In this document: one piece after another, positions 1 through 8,772 of the stretch | Position numbering within the stretch: position 1 is the stretch's first letter | Layout: every line of letters starts with the position of its first letter | Origin: Dimargaris cristalligena | Lineage: Eukaryota; Kickxellomycota; Dimargaritomycetes; Dimargaritales; Dimargaritaceae | DNA length: 11,395 nucleotides | Assembly: GCA_027576995.1 (NCBI GenBank) | Contig: JANBQC010000730.1 | Location: 1,119 to 12,513, forward strand | Direction of reading: 5' to 3' | Position numbers and translations under genes: made by a program | The notes under the pieces: generated by a model | What the model was told of the DNA's origin: nothing | Databases searched by the model: none | What the model saw: the letters and a program-made list of their open reading frames with translations, nothing else

Positions 1-145
1 GGATCAATTCAGCTATAGTACCCTTCAACCCTGCGAGCGACAATTCAGGATGATATATAAACGGGGAAATAGCCGGAAGATTTACTGTTAACCAGTCATA
101 CTTGTGTCATCCGACGGGTTTTGTGTACTATAGCTGAATTGATCC
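1..145. repeat. MITE-like segment with 21-bp terminal inverted repeats
   Basis: Bases 1-21 and 125-145 are exact reverse complements over 21 bp; the outer end reads GGATCAATTCAGC. The 103 bp between them are unique and have no open frame, and only weak complementarity continues inward from the arms. This is the architecture of a short non-autonomous foldback or MITE element. The left arm begins at the first base of the window, so the true outer boundary and any target-site duplication cannot be seen. A simple hairpin of other origin is also possible. Nothing in it suggests a transposase. Confidence 0.5.
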
Positions 146-187
146 TCTCCCCTATGTTAGTCCATATGATCAGGGTCGCAGTCTATA

Positions 188-211
188 CTCTCTCTGTATA
201 TATATATATAA
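188..211. repeat. CT then TA microsatellite
   Basis: A short (CT)4 run passes into about seven TA units, between the inverted-repeat segment and the LUC7 upstream region. It is a simple repeat with no further signal. Confidence 0.7.
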
Positions 212-711
212 TCTACCCCGTGCAAGGGATTGCTTTAGGGTAACGGGTTCCTTACACCGCCTGGGAAGGAATAATACAACCAGCATTTCTAGGCTCCGAG
301 TGCCCACCATAAATACCTGTGGTTCCTCAGCCACACACAGCTACCTCTACCATCTGGGCCCTTCCCCCACCGCCATTGGCCAGAATACAGTGCTTTTTTC
401 CCACCTTCATTCTCCCCATCTCGTAGCAACTTTTTCTTCCATCACTTGGGGCCGTGTTGTACACAAAGAATTCACCGTTTTATTCTGCCGTTAAAGACCT
501 GCCTAATGAACCACTCCACATGGAACAAACTGCAAGGGTTTGGAAAAATAGTTAGCTCTGGCCTTCCTTTGCTTTTGCATATACACACCCACAATTGGTC
601 TTAGTTTTATCCCCTTTCTTTTCCAGTTCATACCATTTCATTGGTTCTTGCTGAAGCCCGCTACTCAACGCCGACACTTTCTTTAGCATTCCCGCCCCGG
701 TCTTTTCCATT
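212..711 (+). promoter_or_regulatory. LUC7 upstream region
   Basis: This 500-bp stretch has no credible gene. Inverted CCAAT boxes (ATTGG) occur near 375, 594 and 640, and the last 100 bp are pyrimidine-rich, as fungal 5' leaders often are. I see no clear TATA box close to the start codon. It probably holds the LUC7 promoter and 5' leader; this rests on position and base composition only. Confidence 0.4.
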
Positions 712-2583
712 ATGGCCGACTACGCCCGGAGCCTCATCGCCGAACTTATGGGCGCCCATGAGAGTGCTAAACCGCGCGATTTCCGCGACCCAGAGGTAAG
801 TGAAAGTCCCTTCTCTCTCTATTTCTCTTTCCAGTTCCAGTCCGTTTGAATCATAAATAGTACCCACATCTCCTTGGTATATATGCTAACCCTAACCCGT
901 CTATTCATTTACAACTCCTTCCTTCCCTGCGCCACCTTCTCTTGGTTAGGTTTGTAAACATTACTTGGTAGGCTTTTGCCCCAAGGAATTATTCCCCAAC
1001 ACCAAGTCCGACCTGGGCGTGTGTTCCAAAGTGCACGACGAAGGACTGCGTAAAGCCTTCCAGGCCTCGCCGGACCGCCAGCGCTTTGGCTACGAGGTGG
1101 ATTTCTTGGATTACCTGCGTCAACTCTGTAATGACATGGATGCCCGAATCCGACGGGGTCAGCGGCGGCTTAATATCGAACCCAGCGAAGCGGTAAGTAC
1201 TTTATATCAACCGTTCTGATTATCACCGGGTCGGCGTAGGCCGGTTTAATCAGTTCAGCTGTTTGTGTCAAATATACCCTTAATGGTGGGTTTACCTTAT
1301 CTGCTGCAGCCTTTGGGCGACAAAGCATCCCACACCCTCTTACTTATACTGTTTGTTTTTTTCATTATTAATATGTATCTTCAATCTCCCTACCACCCAG
1401 CTCCTCAATCCCAAGAAAGACGAGCGCGAAGAGCAGATTGTCATGCTAGAAGAAAAAATCAAGGATTTGCTGGCTAAAGCTGAGGCTGCTGGCGAGGATG
1501 GGCGTGTTCAGGAAGCCCAGGACATGTCTAAACAGGCTGATAAATTGAAGCTGGATTTAGAAGACCTCAAAGCGGTAAGTAAACACAGATCACCGGTCTT
1601 TAATAGATTGCCCATAATATCCCCGATTTTAGTGGATGCCCGTGGTAGTAATGACCTCGCCGTCTTCTAACGTGACTTCCGTAATTATTCTTTGTGGTAT
1701 ACGTATCCCTCCCCCCCTTGCTCTATGATACTACTATTCTGTAGAAAGACATCTCAAACCCCATTTTCAAGCAAGAGAAACGTATGGAGGTTTGCTCCGT
1801 GTGCGGCGGCTTCCTAGTGACGGGCGACGACAGCAGTCGGCTAGACGCCCATAACGAGGGCAAGCAGCACCGCGGCTACCTCAAGATTCGTGAGGCCTAC
1901 GAAGATCTCAAGGTAAGTTATATTACACCCCCCTACACCCCAAGTACCTGGACATTAGGTATGATCGGGTGGATTTTGCCACGAATGTCCCTGGGAACTC
2001 CATTAGTTTATAATTATGAAGCATAATCGCAACTTTGGACTAATTTTAACCATCTGAATATCGTTACTTATCCATCACTCCCCTTTTGGTTTATTTTATC
2101 CCATGGATCGAATGTTATACTTACAACTTTAAATCTCTTTTATGGTTATGCCTGGGTGGTTTGTGTTGACAGTCTAAAGTTGACCGTCCCCGCCGTACCT
2201 CAAGTAGCCGCTACCGCGAGCGTGACTCCTCCAGCCATAGTCACCACCGTCGCCATAGCCGCAGTCGCAGCCGTAGTCGGAGCCCCAGTCGAGGCCGCGA
2301 CTATTCCCGCCACTCGCGGAATTCGCGGCGGGATTATGACTATGACCGGCACCGTCGATCGGACCGCTCTTCCCGTCGCCATTATGGCAGCCGTAGTCCC
2401 AGCTACAGCCACCGAGAGGAGCGTCGCCAACCCCAGGGCGACAGAACCCCCCAACCCACCACTCCCGTATCGACTGCCGTCCCTTCTTCTATTCCGACCT
2501 CTGTTCCTTCGGTGCCGGCCTCGGAACGTAAGTACCCCGAGCCGGTTGATCCTGAACTGGAACTAGGGGAACATCGCGAATAA
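712..2583 (+). CDS. LUC7: LUC7-like U1 snRNP-associated splicing factor, five exons
   Basis: Exons are 712-795, 950-1192, 1401-1574, 1745-1912 and 2173-2583, all joined in phase 0, giving 359 residues (human LUC7L is about 370). All four introns (154, 208, 170 and 260 nt) run GTAAGT...AG. The first zinc finger (CCCH) uses Cys30, Cys38, Cys53 and His57 around the LUC7 signature KSDLGVCSKVH. Exon 3 encodes a charged coiled-coil helix. The second finger (C2H2) uses Cys184, Cys187, His203 and His209, with the family motif HNEGKQHRGYLKIREAYEDL. Residues 224 to about 310 form an Arg/Ser-rich tail, followed by a Pro/Thr/Ser stretch and an acidic end. LUC7 proteins belong to or associate with the U1 snRNP in the nucleus and influence which 5' splice sites are used. 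The ATG at 712 is chosen because it gives the typical N-terminus ending at a good donor. A GTAAGT at 2528 inside the last exon could be an alternative donor. Confidence 0.93.
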
Positions 2584-3329
2584 GCCATACCCAGCCCGGC
2601 TGAACTAAAATTTGGGTCACCTTGAATGTGAGAATATTTTGGTGGGTCAACATCAGGCCAGATTCCTGTGCCAAGCAACCCTCCCCCATATCCTCCTTTA
2701 ATAGTTATATTACTCCAGCCCCAGGTTGGTAGATTGTTGCCGTCGGTTGTCGCAGAACGTCCCGATTTGCCAGCGGCCTGTCTTACTGATTGTGGCTATG
2801 TCCTTATCTTTTGATATCCAACGAGGAGGGGAGAGGGGTGTTGGACCGTGGTTTTTGCGATCTATCACATTCTACCATTACGATACTTTCGTCAAGGTAA
2901 CTACATCACAAATCTAGTCTACTAGCCTATAGCGTATAAAATTCCCATGTAAGGGGGGGGGTGTACCATTGATTGCGAAGAACACCCTTGGTCAATCTTA
3001 TTTTTATTTCCCCGTTTTACTCGATACACCATAATAACCCGAACGAAATGACAAAATAAAGGTACGTTTATTAGATTCCAAGAATCCCTCCACAATAAAA
3101 CACTCAGGCCAGGACTGGTCACAGCTGCCTTCTTGTTCCAGTGCTATAATATACGATGCGGTCCTACGTTAAGTGAGTCCCATCAATAAATATGGTTTAA
3201 CGATGCATTTATGTAGAAGGGAGGGGGAGGCATACTATTAAGTATAGCGTCACGAAAACCTAATTGTTGGTTAAGAAAGGACATAGGGTGGCCGAGTCCT
3301 ACGCTCAATAGTGCTACTTGAAAGGCCAG
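2584..3329. other. Convergent intergenic region between LUC7 and COX23
   Basis: This 746-bp gap lies between two convergent genes and should hold both 3' untranslated regions. AATAAA occurs on the + strand at about 3054 and 3185, and on the - strand around 3066-3071, about 260 bp beyond the COX23 stop. A run of nine G lies at 2953-2961. The short open frames here show neither domain signal nor splice structure, so I see no gene. Confidence 0.5.
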
Positions 3330-3836
3330 TTACGACGATTTCTCGTCCAGTTTCTTTTGTCTCCAGCCTCGACGGGCTCTCGTCTAGAAAAACCGCCAGA
3401 CGTCCCGGTCAACGAACCGTATCGCAATATATATATATATATTACAATATTTAATCAGATTTTTAATACCAGTATTCGGCATAGACAAAGCCACATTGAC
3501 CTTGCCCATTTACAATTGTGGGTAACCCGAGGGCTCGAGGAAATACACGGGGTTTTGGGGGAAAGAAAAATTACAGCAGCTCGGATTAGCTCCCCTGAAT
3601 TACTTTTGAGCGGTCGAATAGCCCCCTCCCCTCCACTCTACGAATTGGTTCTGCTAGAAACTTACCCATTCTTTCTTGCATTCCTTGTACTGGTCAAAGA
3701 AGGACTGGCAGGCCTTCTTATTGTCCTGGTGACGTTCGAGGCATTCCAAGCTCTGCTTAGACTCCATCTCACAGGGATTCATGTACATGCCCGGGGCCTT
3801 GGTGTCGAATTGGCTGAATGTGGGGCGTTCGCTCAT
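3330..3836 (-). CDS. COX23: Cox23/CHCHD7-like twin CX9C protein, two exons
   Basis: Exon 1 is 3836-3666 and exon 2 is 3383-3330 on the - strand. The 282-nt intron has a GTAAGT donor and a TTTTTCTAG acceptor, and the phase is 0. The product is 74 residues, close to human CHCHD7 (about 85). It has two CX9C motifs, Cys22-Cys32 and Cys43-Cys53, which form the disulphide-linked helical hairpin (CHCH fold). The second ends in YKECKKEW, typical of Cox23. The 17-residue basic tail (TRARRGWRQKKLDEKSS) comes from the small exon; without splicing the frame stops five codons after Trp57. Cox23 family proteins reside in the mitochondrial intermembrane space, are imported through the Mia40 relay, and are needed for cytochrome c oxidase assembly and copper handling. 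The start is the first ATG in an A-rich context. The frame stays open upstream but without an ATG, so an N-terminal extension through a 5' exon cannot be excluded. Confidence 0.85.
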
Positions 3837-4583
3837 TTCGCTCTTTTTTTTTCTTTCCCCGCGAAGGTTGAAGGCCTGAGCCGATATGGTTGGGGTAAAG
3901 AGAGAAATAGTCAAATGACAATATAGGGTGGTTCAATGAAAAGGTTCCCGAGGTAAATGAGAAAATAGACCAGCTGATAAGGATTCGTAATGAGGAGAAA
4001 CGAAGAGCAAGCCAAATGGGAAATGTTCTCGCATATAGAGGATATTTTAATAAAGATAGGTTGTTGGTAGGTAGTAGGTGATAGGCGGCTACTAACTACA
4101 GCATGATAGGTAGCTGAGGCGCTCTATTGAAGCCAGCGCAAATCAAATCAATGTAAGTCTCCAAATAGGCTTAAAATATGGTGGTTGGGGCGTGAATTCC
4201 ACATATAATCCTACTATTATTGACCTTTTCACGATTATCAAGACGGGCTTGATTGAACCTTGCAACCGCATTCCAGAAATCTGGGAAGTCCACACACTAT
4301 TATTGGTAATGAACTAGTGCGCATGCGATTTATTGCGTCCAACACAGGCGTGGGGTATAGTATGGGGATGGCCTGAATTCCTCTCAACCAAAAATGAAAT
4401 ACATCAACGTTATATAGTAAAAACGTGAGTAAAGGGTTATTGTATCATTTGATGATAAATCTGTATATATATATATTGAAAACAGCATCGCACAGCCAAT
4501 GGCACCACTTGGAGTACGCAAACAGAGGTAGAAGAGGGGGGGATGAGCTGCTCTAGTAGGCATCGCCACTATCATCTATAAAC
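3837..4583. promoter_or_regulatory. Region between CaMKK stop and COX23 start
   Basis: This 747-bp stretch contains the COX23 promoter and 5' leader and the CaMKK 3' end; both genes are on the - strand. It is AT-rich with no credible open frame. A short (TA)n run lies near 4464-4475. A small dyad, ATCAAG-N5-CTTGAT, sits near 4238-4254. No recognisable RNA gene was seen. Confidence 0.4.
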
Positions 4584-6322
4584 CTAAGACTCGGGTTGGA
4601 CTGACCCATTATTATCCGCAATCGATAGTTCATCAACGGCCGCAGCTAACGCCTCGTTTTTGGCCTTAATGGCTCGGCGCATCCGGGCGCGCATTTTGAA
4701 GAGATGGATGGCCTTCATGATGGTTGCCAGACCTGATATGGTGTTAATAGCATTGTTGATTTCCTGCTCGGTGGCGCCCGTCACGCTGTCGCGACAATTT
4801 TCTTCGATGGATTCAAGTGGGGCTTGGTCAAGTTCGGTAATCCAGCGGTGATTCTGTGGATCGTTTATAGTCGAGGTGAAATATAAATATAAAAGGATGA
4901 GCAATTGTAATGGAAAACTGGTCGATATGCGCCCAAGTATTGCCGGTGGAGTTCATCCCACTGCAACAAAATGAGGTTAATACCCGGGGTGGGTTCGTAA
5001 TGGTTCACCGGGTAGAAAATTTAACTTACCCGAATCTCCGGGATGGTCAGTCTTGTATCGGGGTTCTTGTCCAAAAGGTGAGTCAAAAGGTCAACCAAAT
5101 CTGCACTGAGGTTTTCTGGGTACTCAACACTACGTGTATTGGTATGTGAATATGTGTGTGTGTGTGGGGGGGGGGTTGAAATAGCAAGTGTTTTAAATAT
5201 GAGATAGAGCCCAATTATGGTTTATATTCTCCATCGCCCTCTCTCTTTCTCTCTCTCTCTATATATATGTGTGTTTCCGATTCAAATTAGCGGCACTTAC
5301 GTTTTTGAGATAATCGCCTCGTACATGTCCGGTACCGAAGCCCCTGAGAAGGGTAATTTACCGGTAGCCAAGCAGTACAAAGTCGCACCCAGCGACCAAA
5401 TGTCAGTTTTCGTCCCCGACACCTGCCCATGGTCAGCGCGACACAGTTCGGGGGCCATAAAGGCGGGGCTGCCCACCGACTTTTTAACCCAATCACTTTC
5501 CTTGGCGAACATTTCCGATACGCCGAAATCCACGATTTTCAACACCCCCTCCGCATTCAACAATAGGTTATCGGGCTTAATGTCCCGGTGGACAATTCCG
5601 CTATGGTGCAGGTATTCGACCCCCAAAAGGGCCTCCCGGAAATAGTGGCGACACTGCGTCTCGGGGTACGGTTCAGCAGGGCGGTGAAGCCCAATATCAA
5701 TGACGGCGCCTCGGCTACACATTTCGTACACCATGTAGAGGGAATCCTGGGCGGGATCGTTGAGCACTTCATAAAGGCGAATAATGTTCGGATGGTGGAG
5801 TTTTTTGAAAATGGCGATTTCCCGTTTGATGGGAGCCAGGGGGTCGCTCGGGCCGTCGAATGGGGTTTGCCCGGGACCGTTAGGTAAGGCCGAGGGTGTG
5901 CGGCTGGCTGAATAAAATGGCGGGGGTGGGGGCGGCCGACCACGGCCACGGCCACGACCACGACCCGGGGCAGGGCCAGGGCCTCCTGCACCTCCACCGC
6001 GACCCCAGCCGGGCGGGGCTTGGCTATGGGCCAACTTCTTGAGTCGGAGTTTACTGAATTCTTTGAGGGCGTATTCAGTGTTATCCCGGGTATCGATGGC
6101 CAGGTGGACGGCACCGTAGGACCCCTGGCCGAGGAGACGGGTGACTAGGTATTGGTTGATGCGGACCCCGCCGTCTTGGACTTCGGCAATTTCGGTTCGA
6201 CTGGTTTCTAGGATGGCTGTGGGGGCGTCTGCTACTGTTGCTGCTGTTGCATTGGGGCTGGGTTTAGTAGCAGCAGTAGACCCAGTGGCTTCGGCCTTTG
6301 GGTTAAGCTGAGTGTCCTCCAT
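4584..6322 (-). CDS. Ca2+/calmodulin-dependent protein kinase kinase (CaMKK-like), three exons
   Basis: Exons are 6322-5301, 5129-5030 and 4853-4584 on the - strand, giving 463 residues; the introns (171 and 176 nt) start with GTAAGT. The kinase domain spans about residues 57-385. It shows the glycine loop LGQGSYGAV (Gly65, Gly67, Gly70), the ATP lysine Lys87, HRDIKPDNLL (catalytic Asp247), DFG (Asp265) and FMAPE at 288-292. The activation loop has Ser285 where mammalian CaMKKs carry Thr (VGTPAFMAPE). An insert at about 97-165 between the ATP lysine and helix C matches the position of the CaMKK-specific Arg/Pro insert; here it is rich in Gly, Arg and Pro. After the domain, HRWITE and the segment at about 400-435 align with the mammalian autoinhibitory and calmodulin-binding region, including SGLATIM and a basic helix. 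Relatives (fission yeast Ssp1, budding yeast Sak1/Tos3/Elm1) activate SNF1/AMPK by phosphorylating its activation-loop Thr; that role here is inferred. The ATG at 6322 is the first in frame. Confidence 0.9.
5153..5275. repeat. Simple repeats inside CaMKK intron 1
   Basis: The intron carries (TG)n at 5153-5166, a ten-G run at 5166-5175, a CT tract at 5238-5260, an (AT)4 run and a short GT run. On the coding (-) strand the G run reads as ten C about 37 nt upstream of the acceptor and may act as part of the pyrimidine tract. Confidence 0.8.
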
Positions 6323-7075
6323 GACAGTGAGTGAGAGGAGCAAGAATGAGAAGCGTTTGGAGGAGGAGGGGAAATGTAGTGAAATGGAGTTCCCAGATAG
6401 ATGGGGGAGTAAAGTTCAGATAGAACCAGCGGAACGACAAAAGGACGAAGGGTTTGTGCGGACACTAGCGATAGAGTAGCGTTGAGCTGGGCCCGAGTCA
6501 GCTTGTGGCCCCTCCTCAATACACTATAGTATATAATCGGCTATACCATATAGCACAGTATTTGGGACTTGTTTCGCCAGTATGGCCGACCTCCCCCTCT
6601 CTCATACAGCAACGTGAGGTAAGGAAGGACATGGCTTAATTTTGAGTGTAAGTATTACACATACTATTTATTATAATACACTATTATACTGTTACTTACT
6701 TGAACCCATATCTATGGAAGAGATTAGTAGTAGTGGACACCCACAACCTAGACCTCGAGGACTAGTCACATGACTTTGCTGGGGGCCTCTTCTTTGTTAA
6801 AAAAATCGATACTGGTGTAATTAAACAGAGCTCCGAACTTCAACCGATTCAGTTAAAGATAATTTTAAATGATACAATATTCTATACCCACACCACCGTT
6901 CAAGTATTCTGTATTCAACGAGCTCATTCCAACGTCATTTAACGATCTTGCCCAGAGAGTTGTGTCTCCCCGTTTATCCATTTTCAGGCATTGCAGCCTC
7001 ACCCAATTTCCCCTACGTTAACTTCACTTCCCTCATATTCTGTAAACCCTGTCCATTCATTATTCGACCTTCACC
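6323..7075. promoter_or_regulatory. Divergent promoter region between CaMKK and the unknown gene
   Basis: These 753 bp separate two divergently transcribed genes and are mostly AT-rich, with no credible coding frame. An imperfect 30-bp palindrome at 6524-6553 contains TATA-like sequence (TATATAAT) and lies about 205 bp before the CaMKK start. The block at 6655-6705 is strongly AT-rich. The 60 bp before the start at 7076 are pyrimidine-rich. Promoter assignment is by position only. Confidence 0.45.
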
Positions 7076-8026
7076 ATGTCCGAGAATTCCTCCTCCAGCA
7101 TTACCACGCCCAAAAAAAACCCCACCAACATATCAGCGAAGCCCGTTCTACCCAGCGACAGCCCTCTTCCGGGCGCCGATTCCAAACAGACCAAACAGGC
7201 CACCCGCCCCCCCGCCCGTTCCCGTCTGCAGGCTAGAAATGCCTGGCGAGGAAGTACCACTGAGGTGGTCCCAACGACCTATTTCCGGTTCCCTAACGAA
7301 TACAATAAGCATGAGGTAGGGCCCTGGGATCCTGCCCGTATTGAGGCCCACCACGTAGCCCGCCGGCTCTGCCACCATGTTCCCGGGATGGAATTGATGC
7401 GGTACAGCGATCTCCAGCGTACCGCGGCCATGGTATTACAATACTATAAGGCCAAATGCTACGATATTCCGCTGCATCAGTCGCAACAGCGTATTTATCG
7501 GGAAATCGACTGGATCGAGCGACTTACTAAGCTATCCGCCGCCCGGATCCGACCCTTCGCCGAGCGGCGCCGCCGAACCGAATATCTCGAGCGGAAACGG
7601 GAACGGATTTACGATGATATTGTCCGGCTCCGGAGCGGCCAGACGCCCCGGCGGCGGGGAGATATCAGCCAGCTGCAGGCCTTGAGCCAGGTGCGACCCC
7701 CCCTCATGGTACATGAGCTCGAGGTATCGCTCGATGACCAGGACCGGGCCCGACTCGCCGAACCCCTCACCGACGCGGAGTGTGAGAAATACCGCCCCCC
7801 GGTCCAAAGGTTCCATTACACTTATGCTAACCCGGAGTTTGTGCTTATATTCCTAGAGGCCTTGGCGTCGCAGGGCTATACCCTGCCGGGATTTGGGACA
7901 AGTAAGCGTAATGTGAAGCCGCCGTCATGGCAAGAACGGCGTATGGCCAAGCGGGCCGAGAAGGCCGAGAAGACCTCTGGGCAATTGGATTTGTTCGAAT
8001 GGGTGGGTCAGGCTCAAACGGCTTAG
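7076..8026 (+). CDS. Unrecognised basic 316-residue protein, intronless
   Basis: This single uninterrupted frame starts at an ATG in a good context (TCACCATGTC) and uses strongly G/C-ending codons, unlike its AT-rich flanks, so it is very likely coding. I do not recognise the family. Residues 1-60 are Ser/Pro/Thr/Lys-rich and probably disordered. Residues 75-190 look mostly helical; 138-186 are highly charged, with a coiled-coil-like run (YREIDWIERL) and an RRRR cluster at 164-167. A second Arg cluster (PRRRG) lies at 191-195. Residues 245-275 hold an ordered-looking aromatic segment (FHYTYANPEFVLIFLEAL). The C-terminus has a basic, possible nuclear-localisation stretch (ERRMAKRAEKAEK, 287-299) and an acidic/aromatic end. 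There is no signal peptide or membrane segment. The composition would suit a nuclear or nucleic-acid-associated protein, but no catalytic motif supports any function. A GTAAGC at about 7901 could be a donor, but the frame continues sensibly through it. Confidence 0.8.
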   Translation: MSENSSSSITTPKKNPTNISAKPVLPSDSPLPGADSKQTKQATRPPARSRLQARNAWRGSTTEVVPTTYFRFPNEYNKHEVGPWDPARIEAHHVARRLCHHVPGMELMRYSDLQRTAAMVLQYYKAKCYDIPLHQSQQRIYREIDWIERLTKLSAARIRPFAERRRRTEYLERKRERIYDDIVRLRSGQTPRRRGDISQLQALSQVRPPLMVHELEVSLDDQDRARLAEPLTDAECEKYRPPVQRFHYTYANPEFVLIFLEALASQGYTLPGFGTSKRNVKPPSWQERRMAKRAEKAEKTSGQLDLFEWVGQAQTA

Positions 8027-8030
8027 AGTG

Positions 8031-8053
8031 AGAGAGAGAGAGAGAGAGAGAGA
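8031..8053. repeat. (AG)n microsatellite just after the stop codon
   Basis: About 11.5 AG units begin four bases after the stop codon of the unknown gene, so they lie in its 3' untranslated region. Confidence 0.9.
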
Positions 8054-8611
8054 ATACACCACCTTCTCTATTTGGGGAGAGCGGGGCCTAATAAGAAGGA
8101 GGAGGGGGAGAGCCCCGCTGAACGCCAACGCCCTTCGTTCAGCCAGTCGGAAACCCTCTAACCTCTCATCCTTCCACCAATACCCACGACTGGTATGTTA
8201 TGAAATCAACCGCCGGGGGGGGGGGTTTAACACCGCACCTGGCCCTGACCCATGGGGCTCGCTGACGATAATAATAGATCATACTAGTCCAACAGACTCT
8301 GCCTTTCACATCTAGTGAGATATAATCCCTAAACCCGCGCTATTCTCCAGATCTACGTGATTATTTTTTCAGATTATCATCCAGCTATTCATTTATGTGT
8401 TTGTGTGGCTATTACAATATATATACCATATCCCATTGGAGTCGAAAATAGCGCGGCAGGTAAAGGGAGAGGTCGAGAGCTAAGCCGACTGGCCAGTCTA
8501 ACGGAATGACCCTGTGCTGTCCTCCGCCCCACCTTCCAATACCCTCCCCCAAGCATTTAATAAATAAATATCACCAATCTGAACCCACCAACCGGATGTA
8601 GTAGTGACATA
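8054..8611. other. Gene-free stretch downstream of the unknown gene
   Basis: No convincing gene is seen here. An eleven-G run lies at 8215-8225, a short AT run near 8418-8426, a perfect 12-bp palindrome (GACTGGCCAGTC) at 8487-8498 and an AATAAATAAATA tract near 8560-8571. The last could serve as a polyadenylation signal, but it is more than 500 bp from the nearest stop codon. Confidence 0.5.
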
Positions 8612-8665
8612 GGGCAATAGAAACCCCCTCCCGCCTTGCGTTGATTTAGGGAGGGATTATTGCCC
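8612..8665. other. Imperfect hairpin
   Basis: GGGCAATA (8612-8619) pairs with 8658-8665, and CCCTCCC (8626-8632) pairs with 8649-8655. They are separated by an internal loop (6 and 2 nt), and the apical loop is 16 nt. Fifteen perfect base pairs in a 54-nt span are more than usual in this region. It could be a structured RNA, a small foldback element or chance. Confidence 0.4.
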
Positions 8666-8772
8666 GTACGGTTGAGCTGGGTCGGTCTCCGACTGTTCTA
8701 TATTGGTTTAGCACGGTAGTCCTGGCTAGTTAGTTTCCCTTCCCGCCTCCCTAGCAATCCTTTCCTTATTTG

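Noticed and set aside
885..898. CTAACCCTAACCC resembling telomeric repeat
   Set aside because: Only about two units are present and they lie inside LUC7 intron 1, where CTAAC more likely serves as a branch point.
2156..2566. Long Ala/Val/Pro-rich frames on both strands over the LUC7 last exon
   Set aside because: They are shadows of the Arg/Ser repeat codons. The RS frame joins in phase to the zinc-finger exon.
3287..3300. TGGCCGAGTCC, similar to a tRNA A box
   Set aside because: No B box (GGTTCGANTCC type) or acceptor stem is found within tRNA distance downstream.
3318..3926. A 202-codon open frame on the + strand
   Set aside because: It lies opposite COX23 exons, whose twin CX9C motifs and splice sites clearly support the - strand. 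Its own product is low in recognisable features and crosses an AT repeat.
4090..4101. TACTAAC followed by CAG, like a branch point and acceptor on the + strand
   Set aside because: The spacing is only a few bases, too short for splicing, and there is no + strand coding sequence on either side.
5557..6114. Alternative - strand and + strand frames over the kinase
   Set aside because: The kinase frame contains every catalytic motif in order. The others are overlapping frames created by its GC-rich codons.
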